Shown here: positions 32,065 to 40,521 of the stretch, piece by piece
Position numbering within the stretch: the first letter of the stretch is position 1
Layout of the letters: each line of letters begins with the position of its first letter
Source of the DNA: Streptomyces atroolivaceus
GTDB taxonomy: Bacteria; Actinomycetota; Actinomycetes; Streptomycetales; Streptomycetaceae
Assembly: GCF_000717025.1 (NCBI RefSeq)
Contig: NZ_JNXG01000004.1
Span: forward strand, 248,001-312,000
Reading direction: 5' to 3'
DNA: 64,000 bases
Program-made: the position numbers and the translations under genes
The notes under the pieces: model-generated
Databases searched by the model: none
Told to the model about the DNA's origin: nothing
Seen by the model: only the letters and a program-made list of their open reading frames with translations

Positions 32065-33258
32065 ATGCCATTCGCTGTATACGTGCTCGGGCTCGCGGTC
32101 TTCGCCCAGGGCACATCGGAGTTCATGCTGTCCGGCCTGCTCTCGGGCATCGCCGGTGACCTGGACGTCTCACTGGGCGCGGCCGGGCTGCTGACCTCGG
32201 CCTTCGCGCTCGGGATGGTGGTCGGTGCGCCGCTCACCGCTCTGGCCGGCCGGACCTGGCCCCGGCGCAGGGCACTGCTCTTCTTCCTGGGTGTCTTCGT
32301 CGCCGTCCACGTCGTCGGCGCCCTGACCTCCAGCTACGGGGTGCTGCTCGCCACCCGGGTGGCGGGGGCGCTGGCCAACGCCGGCTTCTGGGCGGTGGCA
32401 CTGGTCACCGCGCTGGCCATGGTCCCCCCGCACCAGCGGGCCCGGGCCACCGCGGTGGTCGTCGGCGGTGTCACCGTCGCGTGTGTGGTGGGCGTTCCGG
32501 CGGGTGCGGCGCTCGGCGAGCTGTGGGGCTGGCGCTCGGCGTTCTGGGCCGTCGCCCTCGTCTCCGTACCGGCTGCGATCGCCTTGCTGGTGGCGGTGCC
32601 CGGGGGCCGGTCCGACGACGCGCCGGGGGTGAGCGCGCGGAGTGAACTGCGGACCCTCGGCCGGCCCCGGCTGCTGCTGACGCTCCTGGTGATGGCGCTC
32701 GTGCAGGGGGCGACCTTCTGCACGTTCTCCTACCTGGAACCGCTGGTCACCGAGGTCACCGGGTTCGGCGCGGGCTGGGTGCCCGTGGTGCTCGCCCTGT
32801 TCGGCGTCGGCTCGTTCGCGGGTGTCACCCTGGCGGGACGGATGGCCGACAGCCGTCCGGAGGCGGTCATCGGGCTGGGCATGACCGCGCTGGCCGTCGG
32901 CTGGGGAGCCCTGGCCCTGGCCGCCGCCCACCCGGTGGCGGCGCTCGCACTCGTCCTGCTCCAGGGCGCGCTGGCCTTCGGTACGGGAACGACGCTGATC
33001 ACCCGGGTCTTCCACCTGGCACCGGACGCCCCGACGATGGCGGGCTCCTTCGCGACGGCGGCCTTCAACGTGGGTGCGGCGGTCGGCCCCTGGCTCGGCG
33101 GTCTGGCCCTGGGTGCCGGCCTCGGCTTCCGCGCCCCGGTCTGGGTGAGTGCCCTGCTGATGTGCCTGGCCCTCGCCGGCGCGGGCGCGCTGGCGGCGTC
33201 CTCCGGTGCCGTACGGAGGAACCTCACCGCCCGGAGGCGTCCGGCGCCGGAGCGATGA
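32065..33258 (+). CDS. Chloramphenicol-type (Cml/Cmx family) MFS drug exporter
   Basis: A 397-residue 12-helix exporter. The start FAVYVLGLAVFAQGTSEFML and TSAFALGMVVGAPLTALAGR are the signature of the CmlR/Cmx chloramphenicol-efflux group of Streptomyces and Corynebacterium; motif C-like VVGVPAGAALGELWGWR is present. An AAGGGG ribosome site lies 10 nt before ATG 32065. The long leader (from about 31779) contains an Arg-rich uORF and hairpin, which suggests antibiotic-inducible translation as for known chloramphenicol resistance leaders. The actual drug is unproven. A hairpin terminator follows at 33265-33316 and a second MFS exporter gene comes next on the same strand. Confidence 0.88.
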   Translation: MPFAVYVLGLAVFAQGTSEFMLSGLLSGIAGDLDVSLGAAGLLTSAFALGMVVGAPLTALAGRTWPRRRALLFFLGVFVAVHVVGALTSSYGVLLATRVAGALANAGFWAVALVTALAMVPPHQRARATAVVVGGVTVACVVGVPAGAALGELWGWRSAFWAVALVSVPAAIALLVAVPGGRSDDAPGVSARSELRTLGRPRLLLTLLVMALVQGATFCTFSYLEPLVTEVTGFGAGWVPVVLALFGVGSFAGVTLAGRMADSRPEAVIGLGMTALAVGWGALALAAAHPVAALALVLLQGALAFGTGTTLITRVFHLAPDAPTMAGSFATAAFNVGAAVGPWLGGLALGAGLGFRAPVWVSALLMCLALAGAGALAASSGAVRRNLTARRRPAPER

Positions 33259-33264
33259 CGGCGA

Positions 33265-33316
33265 AGGCCCGGCCGTGGGAGGACGCTGTTGGTTGCGTCT
33301 GGGAGCGGCCGGGCCT
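33265..33316 (+). terminator. Terminator/cruciform after the Cmx-like gene
   Basis: AGGCCCGGCCG (33265-33275) pairs with CGGCCGGGCCT (33306-33316); inside the 30-nt loop GACGC and GCGTC form an inner stem. It lies 7 nt after the stop codon. Confidence 0.65.
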
Positions 33317-33548
33317 CGTGGCCCCAGGGCCGGCCGCGACTGCCGGCGGCAGGGCGCACCCACCGAGTGACGCCCACATCACACCCCGCCGCAACGGCAT
33401 GTTCACGTCCGGGCATAAAACGTCTGAGAGACTTTGTTCCGACGGGGTACATAACCCGTCCCGGCAACGAAGCCGACGCTCCCGCACATATTTCGCCGCC
33501 ACCCGGCCCTCATGGTCCGGGCGGCCCCCTGCCCGAAAGGTCTTCTCC

Positions 33549-34766
33549 ATGCCCCTGGCCCTGCTCGCCCTCGCTGTGAGCGCCTTCGGCATCGGCACCA
33601 CCGAGTTCGTGATGATGGGGCTGCTGCCCAACGTCGCGGACGATCTGGGAACGTCCGTACCCACCGCCGGATACCTCGTCTCGGCGTACGCGATCGGCGT
33701 CGTCGTAGGTGCCCCCCTGCTCACCGGTCTCGGTTCCAGGATCCCGCGCAAGCGGATGCTCCTGCTGCTGATGGCCGTCTTCACCGTCGGTAACCTCGCT
33801 TCCGCCTTCGCCCCCGACTTCGGCTGGCTGCTGGCAGGCCGGTTCCTGGCGGGACTGCCGCACGGGGCCTTCTTCGGGGTCGGCGCCGTCGTCGCCGCAC
33901 GCCTCGTACCGGACGGCCGTCAGGCCCGCGCCGTCGCCACGATGTTCCTCGGCCTGACCGTGGCCAACATCGTCGGCGTACCCGCGGCGACCCTCCTGGG
34001 GCAGCACCTCGGCTGGCGCGCCACGTTCATGGTGGTCGCGGTGATCGGGCTGGCCGCGATGGCCGCGCTCGCCCGCCTCGTCCCGCAGATCCCCGTCGAG
34101 GCGCACCAGAACGTACGCCGTGAGATGAGCGCGCTCGGCAACCGCCAGGTCGTCCTCGGCCTCCTCACCGCCGTCCTCGGTTTCGCGGGTGTCTTCGCCG
34201 TCTACTCCTACCTCTCGTCCATGACGACCGAGGCGATGGGCTTCGGTGAGTCCTCCGTGACGCTCGTCCTCGCGCTCTTCGGCATCGGGATGACCCTCGG
34301 CGCGCTGGCGGCGGGACCGCTGACCGACCGGGCGCTCCGTCCCACCCTCTACGGCTCCCTCGGTGCCCTGGCCGTCGTCCTCGTCGTCTTCCCCTTCACC
34401 GTCCACGTGCAGTGGGCGGCGCTGGTCATGGTGGTGCTGCTCGGCGGCGTCGGCTTCATGACGACCACACCGCTGCAGATGCTCGTGATGAACAAGGCCA
34501 AGGACGCCCCCACCCTCGCGTCGGCCTCCAACCACTCCGCCTTCAACCTCGCCAACGCGGGCGGGGCCTGGCTCGGCGGTGTCGCCATCGCGGCAGGATG
34601 GGGCTGGACGTCTCCGGCCCTGGTCGGCGCGGTGCTGGCCGCCGCCGGACTGGCGGTGGCGGTCACGGCCGGTCTGCTGGACCGGACCCCGGGCACCTCG
34701 CGCGTGGTGGCATCCGGCACCCGGTCCGAGTCGCGCGAGCGCGTGGGGGCGCGCTCCGAGTCCTGA
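33549..34766 (+). CDS. MFS transporter (AraJ/YdhP-like sugar or drug efflux)
   Basis: A 405-residue 12-helix exporter whose start ALLALAVSAFGIGTTEFVMM and SAYAIGVVVGAPLLTGLGSRIPRKR match the AraJ/NepI-type drug/arabinose efflux group. It is a relative of the preceding Cmx-like gene but diverged. ATG 33549 has AAAGG 8 nt upstream; the frame is open further up but that part contains the promoter. The upstream 290 bp include the dyad GACGGG-GTACATAA-CCCGTC near 33447-33466, a candidate operator, and AT-rich patches that may be the promoter. The C-tail is Ser/Arg-rich and possibly disordered. Confidence 0.85.
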   Translation: MPLALLALAVSAFGIGTTEFVMMGLLPNVADDLGTSVPTAGYLVSAYAIGVVVGAPLLTGLGSRIPRKRMLLLLMAVFTVGNLASAFAPDFGWLLAGRFLAGLPHGAFFGVGAVVAARLVPDGRQARAVATMFLGLTVANIVGVPAATLLGQHLGWRATFMVVAVIGLAAMAALARLVPQIPVEAHQNVRREMSALGNRQVVLGLLTAVLGFAGVFAVYSYLSSMTTEAMGFGESSVTLVLALFGIGMTLGALAAGPLTDRALRPTLYGSLGALAVVLVVFPFTVHVQWAALVMVVLLGGVGFMTTTPLQMLVMNKAKDAPTLASASNHSAFNLANAGGAWLGGVAIAAGWGWTSPALVGAVLAAAGLAVAVTAGLLDRTPGTSRVVASGTRSESRERVGARSES

Positions 34767-34819
34767 GACGCGCGGGGGCCGGGCCGGGCTGTCCTGCCCG
34801 CCCTCGCGGACCGTAGGAC

Positions 34820-34853
34820 GGAGCCGGGCCGCACGCGCGTGCGGCCCGGCTCC
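34820..34853. terminator. Bidirectional terminator, 15-bp perfect stem
   Basis: Bases 34820-34834 and 34839-34853 are exact complements with a GCGC loop, centred between the convergent MFS and nadE genes. Confidence 0.88.
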
Positions 34854-34863
34854 GGTGCTCGCG

Positions 34864-36618
34864 TCAGCCCGACTCGCGCCACCGGTTCGTGACCGGGAGC
34901 CGGCGGTCCTTTCCGAAGCCCTTCGGCGAGATCTTCGTGCCCGGCGGGTACTGACGCCGCTTGTACTCCGCGGTGTCCACCATCCTCAGCGTCTTCGTCA
35001 CCAGCGCGTCGTCGAACCCGGCCGCCACGATCGCGTCCCGGCCCTGGTCCCGGTCGACGTACAGCTCCAGGATCCGGTCCAGCACGTCGTAGTCCGGCAG
35101 CGAGTCCGAGTCCACCTGGTCCGGGCGCAGTTCGGCGCTCGGAGGTTTGGTGATGGACGCCTCCGGGATCGGCGGGATCTGGCCGCGCTCCTCGGCGGCG
35201 CGGTTGCGCCATTTCGCGAGGCGGAAGACCGACGTCTTGTACACGTCCTTGATCGGGCCGTACGCGCCGACGGAGTCCCCGTACAGCGTCGAATAGCCCA
35301 CCGCCAGCTCGGACTTGTTGCCCGGTGCCAGCACGATCTGGCCCTCCTGGTTGGAGACGGCCATCAGCATCGTGCCGCGCAGCCGCGACTGGAGGTTCTC
35401 CTCGGCGAGCCCGGTGAGCCCCAGCGAGGCCATGTACGCGTCGAACATCGGCTCGATCGGTACGGTGCGGAAGTTCAGCCCCGTACGCCGTGCCAGCTCG
35501 GCGGCGTCACCCTTCGAGTGGTCCGACGAGTACTTCGACGGCATCGAGATGCCGTACACGTGCTGAGCGCCGAGCGCGTCGCAGGCGATGGCCGCGACCA
35601 GCGCCGAGTCGATGCCGCCGGAGAGCCCGATCAGCACGCTGCTGAAACCGTTCTTCGCGGCGTACGCCCGCAGCCCCACGACCAGCGCCGAGTACAGCTC
35701 CTCGTCGTCGTCGAGCCGCTCGGCGTACCCGCCGGCGAGCTCCGGTTCGTAGGCGGGGAGCGGCTCCCCGCTCAGCACCACGTGGTCGATCCGCAGCCCG
35801 TCGTTGACGACCCCGGACGGTGCCTCGGCCGCAGCGGCCGGCAGGTCCAGGTCGAGGATCACCGTGCCCTCGGCGAACTGGGGCGCGCGGGCTATGACTT
35901 CGCCGTCCTTGTCGACGACGATCGAGTCCCCGTCGAAGACCAGCTCGTCCTGGCCGCCGATCATCGCCAGGTACGCCGTCGTGCAGCCGGCCTCCTGAGC
36001 CCGCTTGCGGACCAGTTCCAGCCTTGTGTCGTCCTTGTCGCGCTCGTACGGAGAGGCGTTGATCGACAGCAGCAGCCCCGCTCCGGCGGCGCGCGCGGCC
36101 GGTACGCGGCCGCCGTCCTGCCAGAGGTCCTCGCAGATCGCGAGGGCCACGTCGACGCCGTGCACCCGCACGACGGGCATCGAGTCGCCCGGCACGAAGT
36201 ACCGGAACTCGTCGAAGACGCCGTAGTTGGGCAGGTGGTGCTTGGCGAAGTTCAGCGCGACCTCGCCGCGGTGCAGCACCGCTGCGGCGTTGCGCGGGGA
36301 GCCCGCGGGCTGGCCGTAGCGTTCCGCGGCGTGTTCCGAGCGGTCGAGATAGCCGACGACGACCGGCAGCTCGCCGAAGCCCTCGTCGGCGAGGCGGACG
36401 GCGAGCGCGCGCAGTGCGGTCCGTGAGGCCTCGACGAAGGACGACCGCAGGGCGAGGTCCTCGACGGGGTACCCGGTCAGTACCATCTCGGGGAACGCCA
36501 CCAGGTGGGCGCCCTGCTCGGCGGCGTGCCGGGTCCAGTGGACGATCGACCCGGAGTTACCGGCGAGGTCTCCGACGGTCGCGTCGATCTGATTCAGTGC
36601 GAGGCGTAGTTGAGGCAC
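34864..36618 (-). CDS. nadE: Glutamine-dependent NAD+ synthetase
   Basis: A 584-residue two-domain enzyme making NAD+ from deamido-NAD+, ATP and glutamine. The N-terminal nitrilase-type glutaminase domain (1-270) has the catalytic triad Glu in VAFPEMVLTGYP, Lys in NFAKHHLPNYG and Cys in ALAICEDLWQDGG. The C-terminal synthetase domain carries the pyrophosphate loop LIGLSGGIDSALVAA and the NxxKSELAVGYSTLYGD motif. The GTG start at 36618 (VPQLRLALNQI) lies 6 nt after TACACT, so the mRNA is leaderless; no competing ribosome site exists. It is monocistronic, ending at a bidirectional terminator. Confidence 0.95.
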   Translation of the reverse strand: MPQLRLALNQIDATVGDLAGNSGSIVHWTRHAAEQGAHLVAFPEMVLTGYPVEDLALRSSFVEASRTALRALAVRLADEGFGELPVVVGYLDRSEHAAERYGQPAGSPRNAAAVLHRGEVALNFAKHHLPNYGVFDEFRYFVPGDSMPVVRVHGVDVALAICEDLWQDGGRVPAARAAGAGLLLSINASPYERDKDDTRLELVRKRAQEAGCTTAYLAMIGGQDELVFDGDSIVVDKDGEVIARAPQFAEGTVILDLDLPAAAAEAPSGVVNDGLRIDHVVLSGEPLPAYEPELAGGYAERLDDDEELYSALVVGLRAYAAKNGFSSVLIGLSGGIDSALVAAIACDALGAQHVYGISMPSKYSSDHSKGDAAELARRTGLNFRTVPIEPMFDAYMASLGLTGLAEENLQSRLRGTMLMAVSNQEGQIVLAPGNKSELAVGYSTLYGDSVGAYGPIKDVYKTSVFRLAKWRNRAAEERGQIPPIPEASITKPPSAELRPDQVDSDSLPDYDVLDRILELYVDRDQGRDAIVAAGFDDALVTKTLRMVDTAEYKRRQYPPGTKISPKGFGKDRRLPVTNRWRESG

Positions 36619-36624
36619 GCGGCC

Positions 36625-36630
36625 AGTGTA
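36625..36630 (-). promoter_or_regulatory. -10 box of leaderless nadE promoter
   Basis: TACACT on the minus strand, 6 nt before the GTG start codon of nadE. Confidence 0.6.
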
Positions 36631-36731
36631 ATCGTCTGACTGACGCGATGTCCTGCTCCGCCCGGTGCCCCCGCGGGTGCGGGGGCACCGGGCCGGGGGT
36701 GCGCGGGGGCGGACGGCGGGCGGGCGGGGAG

Positions 36732-37157
36732 TCAGGTACGGGTGTAGACCTTCTCCGCCCAGCCGGCGACCTGCTCGTCCGAGAGGTGGAGCGCCAGGTC
36801 CGCCTCGCTGATCATGCCGATCAGCTTCTTGTCCTCGACCACCGGGAGCCTGCGGATCCGATGGCTCTGCATCTCCTCCAGCACCGCGTCGACGTCCGCC
36901 GTCGACTCGATCCAGCGCGGGGTGCCGTCGCAGAGCTCGCCCGCCGTCACCTTCGACGGATCGTGCCCCGACGCCACGCACTTGATCACGATGTCGCGGT
37001 CGGTGATGATGCCGACCATCCGGTCCTGCTCGCCGTTGGCGGAGACGGGCAGAGCCCCCACCTTGTGGTCCCGCATCATCTCGGCCGCGCGGTCGAGCGT
37101 CTCGTGGGCGGGGATCCAGTGGGCCCCGGTGTGCATGATGTCCTTGGCCGTGGTCAT
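36732..37157 (-). CDS. Tandem CBS-domain protein
   Basis: A 141-residue cytosolic protein made of two CBS domains (about 8-63 and 74-130): TAKDIMHTGAHWIPAHETLD, HKVGALPVSAN, VGIITDRDIVIK, then ELCDGTPRWIESTADVDAVL, HRIRRLPVVEDKKLIGMISE. Such pairs bind adenine nucleotides and act as energy or redox sensors. The ATG at 37157 has AGGAGG 7 nt upstream, which excludes the longer frame. CBS proteins of this size in Mycobacterium (Hrp1) are hypoxia-induced; here no such context is seen. Its upstream side abuts a GC-rich tandem repeat. Confidence 0.9.
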   Translation of the reverse strand: MTTAKDIMHTGAHWIPAHETLDRAAEMMRDHKVGALPVSANGEQDRMVGIITDRDIVIKCVASGHDPSKVTAGELCDGTPRWIESTADVDAVLEEMQSHRIRRLPVVEDKKLIGMISEADLALHLSDEQVAGWAEKVYTRT

Positions 37158-37257
37158 GGGGTTGCCTCCTGCGTGCCGGTGGGCACTGCTGTACGGCCCC
37201 GAGTCCTTCCATCGTCGCGGGCCCGCCCGCCGCACGCGAACGCTGTCACCCGTTCGG

Positions 37258-37403
37258 CGTACGCCGGGCTCAAGGCCGGGGGCGTACGCCGGGTCCAGGC
37301 CCGGGGGCGTGCGCCGGGCTCAGGGCCGGGGGCGTGCGCCGGGCCGGTCCCGTGCTCAGGACCGGGGGCGTGCGCCGGGCCGGTCCCGTGCTCAGGACCG
37401 GGG
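37258..37403. repeat. GC-rich tandem repeat array (units of 25 and 36 bp)
   Basis: Three 25-bp units (37258-37282, 37283-37307, 37308-37332) each start CGTACGCCGGG or CGTGCGCCGGG and end GGCCGGGGG or a one-base variant. Two near-identical 36-bp units (37333-37368 and 37369-37403) follow, CGTGCGCCGGGCCGGTCCCG plus TGCTCAGGACCGGGG. The last unit contains the stop codon of the DUF305 gene (37392-37394), so the array looks like duplication of that gene's 3' end. Confidence 0.85.
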
Positions 37404-38060
37404 TGCCGCCCCACGCGCCGCGAGCATGTCCGCCATCAGGTCGAGCTCGGACTGCTGGGCCTCGACCATGCCCTGGGCGAGGCGCTTCTCCACCGCCACC
37501 GTGCACTGCCCGGCGCAGCCGCGGGCCATGGTGACGCCGCCCTCGTGGTGGTCGGTCATCAGCTGGAGGAAGAGGATCTCGGCCTGCCGGCCGTCGGCCT
37601 CGCCCAGCCGTTTCAGCTCGGTCCTGGTCGCCATGCCGGGCATGAGCGCCCCGTCGTGGTCAGTGCCGTGCGTGCTGTGGGCGCCGTGGGCGCCCGGCAT
37701 CCAGGCCATCGGGCCCTGCCCTTCGGGCGCCGTTTTGGGCAGCTCCCACAGGTCCAGCCAGCCGAGCAGCATGCCCCGCTGGTTGGCCTGCGTGTTGGCG
37801 ATGTCGTACGCGAGACGCCGTACGTCCTCGTCACGCGTACGGTCCCGCACGATGAAGGACATCTCCACGGCCTGCTGGTGGTGGACGGCCATGTCCCGCG
37901 CGAAGCCCGCGTCCGCGGACTGTGCCGAGGGCGTGCGGGGCGCGTGCGGAGCCCCGTCGCCGCGCGCGGAGGCGACCGTGGCCGCGCCGGCGAACAGCAG
38001 GGCGAGGGCCACGGCGGAGCCCGCCACCCACCGATTACGCCGGGTGAGGGCGGCGCTCAC
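37392..38060 (-). CDS. Secreted DUF305 domain protein
   Basis: A 222-residue protein with a signal/anchor segment (residues 9-33) and a DUF305 ferritin-like helical bundle. Key His pairs are AVHHQQAVEMSF and MTDHHEGGVTMARG, with two Cys in the second (CAGQCTVA); a His/Met-rich loop (MPGAHGAHSTHGTDHDGALMPGM) could bind copper. The GTG start overlaps the TGA of the upstream DUF3105 gene (GTGA at 38057-38060), so the two are translationally coupled. DUF305 proteins are often seen near copper or periplasmic redox genes; metal handling outside the membrane is my inference. Confidence 0.85.
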   Translation of the reverse strand: MSAALTRRNRWVAGSAVALALLFAGAATVASARGDGAPHAPRTPSAQSADAGFARDMAVHHQQAVEMSFIVRDRTRDEDVRRLAYDIANTQANQRGMLLGWLDLWELPKTAPEGQGPMAWMPGAHGAHSTHGTDHDGALMPGMATRTELKRLGEADGRQAEILFLQLMTDHHEGGVTMARGCAGQCTVAVEKRLAQGMVEAQQSELDLMADMLAARGAAPRS

Positions 38061-38731
38061 CCGTCGATCCCGCCGGTGCACGGCGCGCCGGGCTCGGGTG
38101 TCTGCGCACCCTGGACGTACTTCGCGAAGAACCGGGCCACCCGAGGGTCGTCCGCGCCGTCCACCGTGACCTGCTTGCCCCAGGCGCTGAGCATGAGGGA
38201 CCCGGCCTGGCCCTCGTACGGGGACATCAAGGAGTACGGGGTGCTCCTGACCCGGGAGGCGAGTGCCTCGACGTCGGAACCGGAGGCCTTCCCGTTGTAC
38301 GTCACCCATACCGCGCCGTGCTCCAGGGCGTGTACGGCGTTGACGTCCGGGACCGCCTTCTCGTATACGACGCCGTCGCAGTTCAGCCAGGCCGGATGGT
38401 GGTTCCCGCCGACGGGCGGCGCCATGGCGTACTCCACGCCGGTCGTGACGTGCTCGCGGGTCAGCTTCTGTGCGTCCCACGTCTTCTCGTCCGCGATCGG
38501 CTCGGCGGCGAGCTTCTTCTTCTCCTGCTCGGTCTGCTTGGCGTCCTGGGCCTGGCTCTCCCCGGTCTTCTCCTTCGCCTCGGACTTCTCCAGGAGCATG
38601 TACGAGCCGAAACCGAGCAGGCCGGCGACGACGACGGCGCTCAGGCCTATGGCGACGACCCGGTTGCGGCGGTCGCGTGCACGGCCGGCGCTGCGCATCT
38701 GCTCCATGCGGGTCCTGCGGTCGAAGCTCAT
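38057..38731 (-). CDS. DUF3105 membrane-anchored protein
   Basis: A 224-residue protein with a basic cytoplasmic N-terminus (FDRRTRMEQMRSAGRARDRR), one transmembrane helix (VVAIGLSAVVVAGLLGFGSYM), a Lys/Glu/Gln-rich linker and an external DUF3105 domain. The domain has HVTTGVEYAMAPPVGGNHHP, a Cys in WLNCDGVVY, and ALEHGAVWVTYNG, all conserved in the family and suggestive of a metal site (His-His, Cys, His). ATG 38731 has AAGGA 9 nt upstream. It is co-translated with the DUF305 gene. Biochemical role unknown. Confidence 0.88.
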   Translation of the reverse strand: MSFDRRTRMEQMRSAGRARDRRNRVVAIGLSAVVVAGLLGFGSYMLLEKSEAKEKTGESQAQDAKQTEQEKKKLAAEPIADEKTWDAQKLTREHVTTGVEYAMAPPVGGNHHPAWLNCDGVVYEKAVPDVNAVHALEHGAVWVTYNGKASGSDVEALASRVRSTPYSLMSPYEGQAGSLMLSAWGKQVTVDGADDPRVARFFAKYVQGAQTPEPGAPCTGGIDG

Positions 38732-38884
38732 GACGTCGGGTCCTTCTGCCAAGGGGGAGTGAGGGACGGGAGCGGAGCGGGGCGGAACCGGGTGCCGGGG
38801 GCCGTGGCCGGGCGACCGCGGCCCGTGCACACCGTGGGCGCCGATCGTAGTGGGTGGCCGCGTGCTCTCTCTCACACCGTGTGC

Positions 38885-38916
38885 GTAATCTGGGTGAAAT
38901 CCCGGGTCGTGATACT
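38885..38916 (+). promoter_or_regulatory. glnA2 promoter region with a GlnR-like box
   Basis: GTAAT-CTGGGT-GAAAT (38885-38900) resembles the GlnR half-box gTnAC-n6-GaAAC. A -10-like GATACT is at 38911-38916, which would place the box over the -35 region. Two bases deviate from consensus, so this is tentative. Confidence 0.4.
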
Positions 38917-38976
38917 GAGGTGTCCCCCTACCCCGGGCGGTGGTGCACGGACCGTCTGAACTGCAAGGATGTGGCT

Positions 38977-40338
38977 ATGGACAAGCAGCAGGAATTCGTC
39001 CTCAGGACGCTTGAGGAGCGCGACATCCGCTTCGTACGGCTGTGGTTCACCGATGTTCTCGGTTACCTCAAGTCCGTCGCCGTGGCCCCGGCCGAGCTCG
39101 AACAGGCCTTTGACGAGGGAATCGGCTTCGACGGCTCCGCGATCGAGGGCTTCGCCCGTGTATACGAATCGGACATGATCGCCAAGCCGGACCCCGGCAC
39201 GTTCCAGATCCTTCCGTGGCGTGCGGAGGCCCCGGGGACGGCGCGGATGTTCTGCGACATCCTGATGCCGGACGGCTCGCCCTCCTTCGCGGACCCGCGC
39301 TTCGTCCTCAAGCGCATCCTCGCGAAGACCTCCGACCTGGGCTTCACCTTCTACACCCACCCGGAGATCGAGTTCTTCCTGCTGAAGAACAAGCCGGTCG
39401 ACGGCAGCCGCCCCACCCCGGCAGACAGCTCGGGCTACTTCGACCACACCCCGCAGAACGTCGGCATGGACTTCCGCCGCCAGGCGATCACGATGCTCGA
39501 ATCGATGGGCATCTCCGTCGAGTTCAGCCACCACGAGGGCGCCCCCGGCCAGCAGGAGATCGACCTGCGGTACGCGGACGCGCTCTCCACCGCCGACAAC
39601 ATCATGACCTTCCGCCTGGTCATGAAGCAGGTCGCGCTGGAGCAGGGCGTGCAGGCCACCTTCATGCCGAAGCCGTTCTCGGAGTACCCGGGCTCGGGCA
39701 TGCACACCCACCTCTCCCTCTTCGAGGGCGACCGCAACGCCTTCTACGAGTCCGGTGCCGAGTACCAGCTGTCGAAGGTGGGCCGCTCCTTCATCGCGGG
39801 CCTGCTCAAGCACGCCGCGGAGATCTCCGCCGTGACGAACCAGTGGGTCAACTCGTACAAGCGCATCTGGGGCGGCTCCAGCCGCTCCGCGGGCGCCGGC
39901 GGCGAGGCCCCCTCGTACATCTGCTGGGGCCACAACAACCGCTCCGCGCTGATCCGCGTCCCGATGTACAAGCCCGGCAAGACCGGCTCGGCCCGCGTCG
40001 AGGTCCGCTCCATCGACTCCGGCGCCAACCCGTACCTGACGTACGCGGTCCTGCTCGCCGCGGGCCTCAAGGGCATCGAGGAGGGCTACGAGCTCCCGGC
40101 CGGTGCCGACGACGACGTCTGGGCCCTCTCCGACTCGGAGCGCCGCGCGATGGGCATCGAGCCGCTGCCGCAGAACCTGGGCGAGGCGATCTCCCTGATG
40201 GAGAAGAGCGAGCTGGTGGCGGAGACCCTGGGCGAGCACGTCTTCGACTTCTTCCTGCGCAACAAGAAGCAGGAGTGGGAGGAGTACCGCAGCGAGGTCA
40301 CGGCCTTCGAGCTGAAGAACCTGCTGCCGGTGCTGTAG
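38977..40338 (+). CDS. glnA2: Glutamine synthetase-family protein GlnA2 (probable gamma-glutamylpolyamine synthetase)
   Basis: A 453-residue enzyme of the glutamine synthetase I fold. Length and sequence (start DKQQEFVLRTLEERDIRFVR) match Streptomyces GlnA2 rather than the 469-residue GlnA1. The beta-grasp domain is 1-100; catalytic elements are HPEIEFFLL, GAPGQQEIDLRY, GMHTHLSLF, PSYICWGHNNRSALIRVP and SARVEVRSIDSGANPY. A Tyr lies in the adenylylation-site position (EEGYELPAGADDDVW). In S. coelicolor GlnA2 has been reported to glutamylate polyamines instead of ammonia, a function I infer here by orthology. ATG 38977 has AAGGA 7 nt upstream. A terminator hairpin follows. glnE is 6 kb downstream. 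Confidence 0.92.
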   Translation: MDKQQEFVLRTLEERDIRFVRLWFTDVLGYLKSVAVAPAELEQAFDEGIGFDGSAIEGFARVYESDMIAKPDPGTFQILPWRAEAPGTARMFCDILMPDGSPSFADPRFVLKRILAKTSDLGFTFYTHPEIEFFLLKNKPVDGSRPTPADSSGYFDHTPQNVGMDFRRQAITMLESMGISVEFSHHEGAPGQQEIDLRYADALSTADNIMTFRLVMKQVALEQGVQATFMPKPFSEYPGSGMHTHLSLFEGDRNAFYESGAEYQLSKVGRSFIAGLLKHAAEISAVTNQWVNSYKRIWGGSSRSAGAGGEAPSYICWGHNNRSALIRVPMYKPGKTGSARVEVRSIDSGANPYLTYAVLLAAGLKGIEEGYELPAGADDDVWALSDSERRAMGIEPLPQNLGEAISLMEKSELVAETLGEHVFDFFLRNKKQEWEEYRSEVTAFELKNLLPVL

Positions 40339-40369
40339 CGGCTGGTCAGCGGTCCAGAGAACGGAATGA

Positions 40370-40405
40370 GGGCGGGTCGCCCGGTTCAGCCGAAGCGACC
40401 CGCCC
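40370..40405 (+). terminator. Terminator hairpin of glnA2
   Basis: GGGCGGGTCGC (40370-40380) pairs with GCGACCCGCCC (40395-40405), 11 bp, loop 14 nt, 31 nt after the stop codon. Confidence 0.8.
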
Positions 40406-40521
40406 GCGGTCACGATCAGCTCTGGGCCGCCAAGGGGCCTTCAGACCCGGATGGCGGCCCGACTGCGCCGGTTACGAGACCGATCATGTGGAAGCTCGGT
40501 CAGCCCCAGCACCTGCACACC

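Noticed and set aside
33366..33548. N-terminal extension of the second MFS protein from an in-frame start near 33399
   Set aside because: The extension is not hydrophobic, contains the promoter-like AT-rich patches, and the ATG at 33549 has a better ribosome site and the normal family start.
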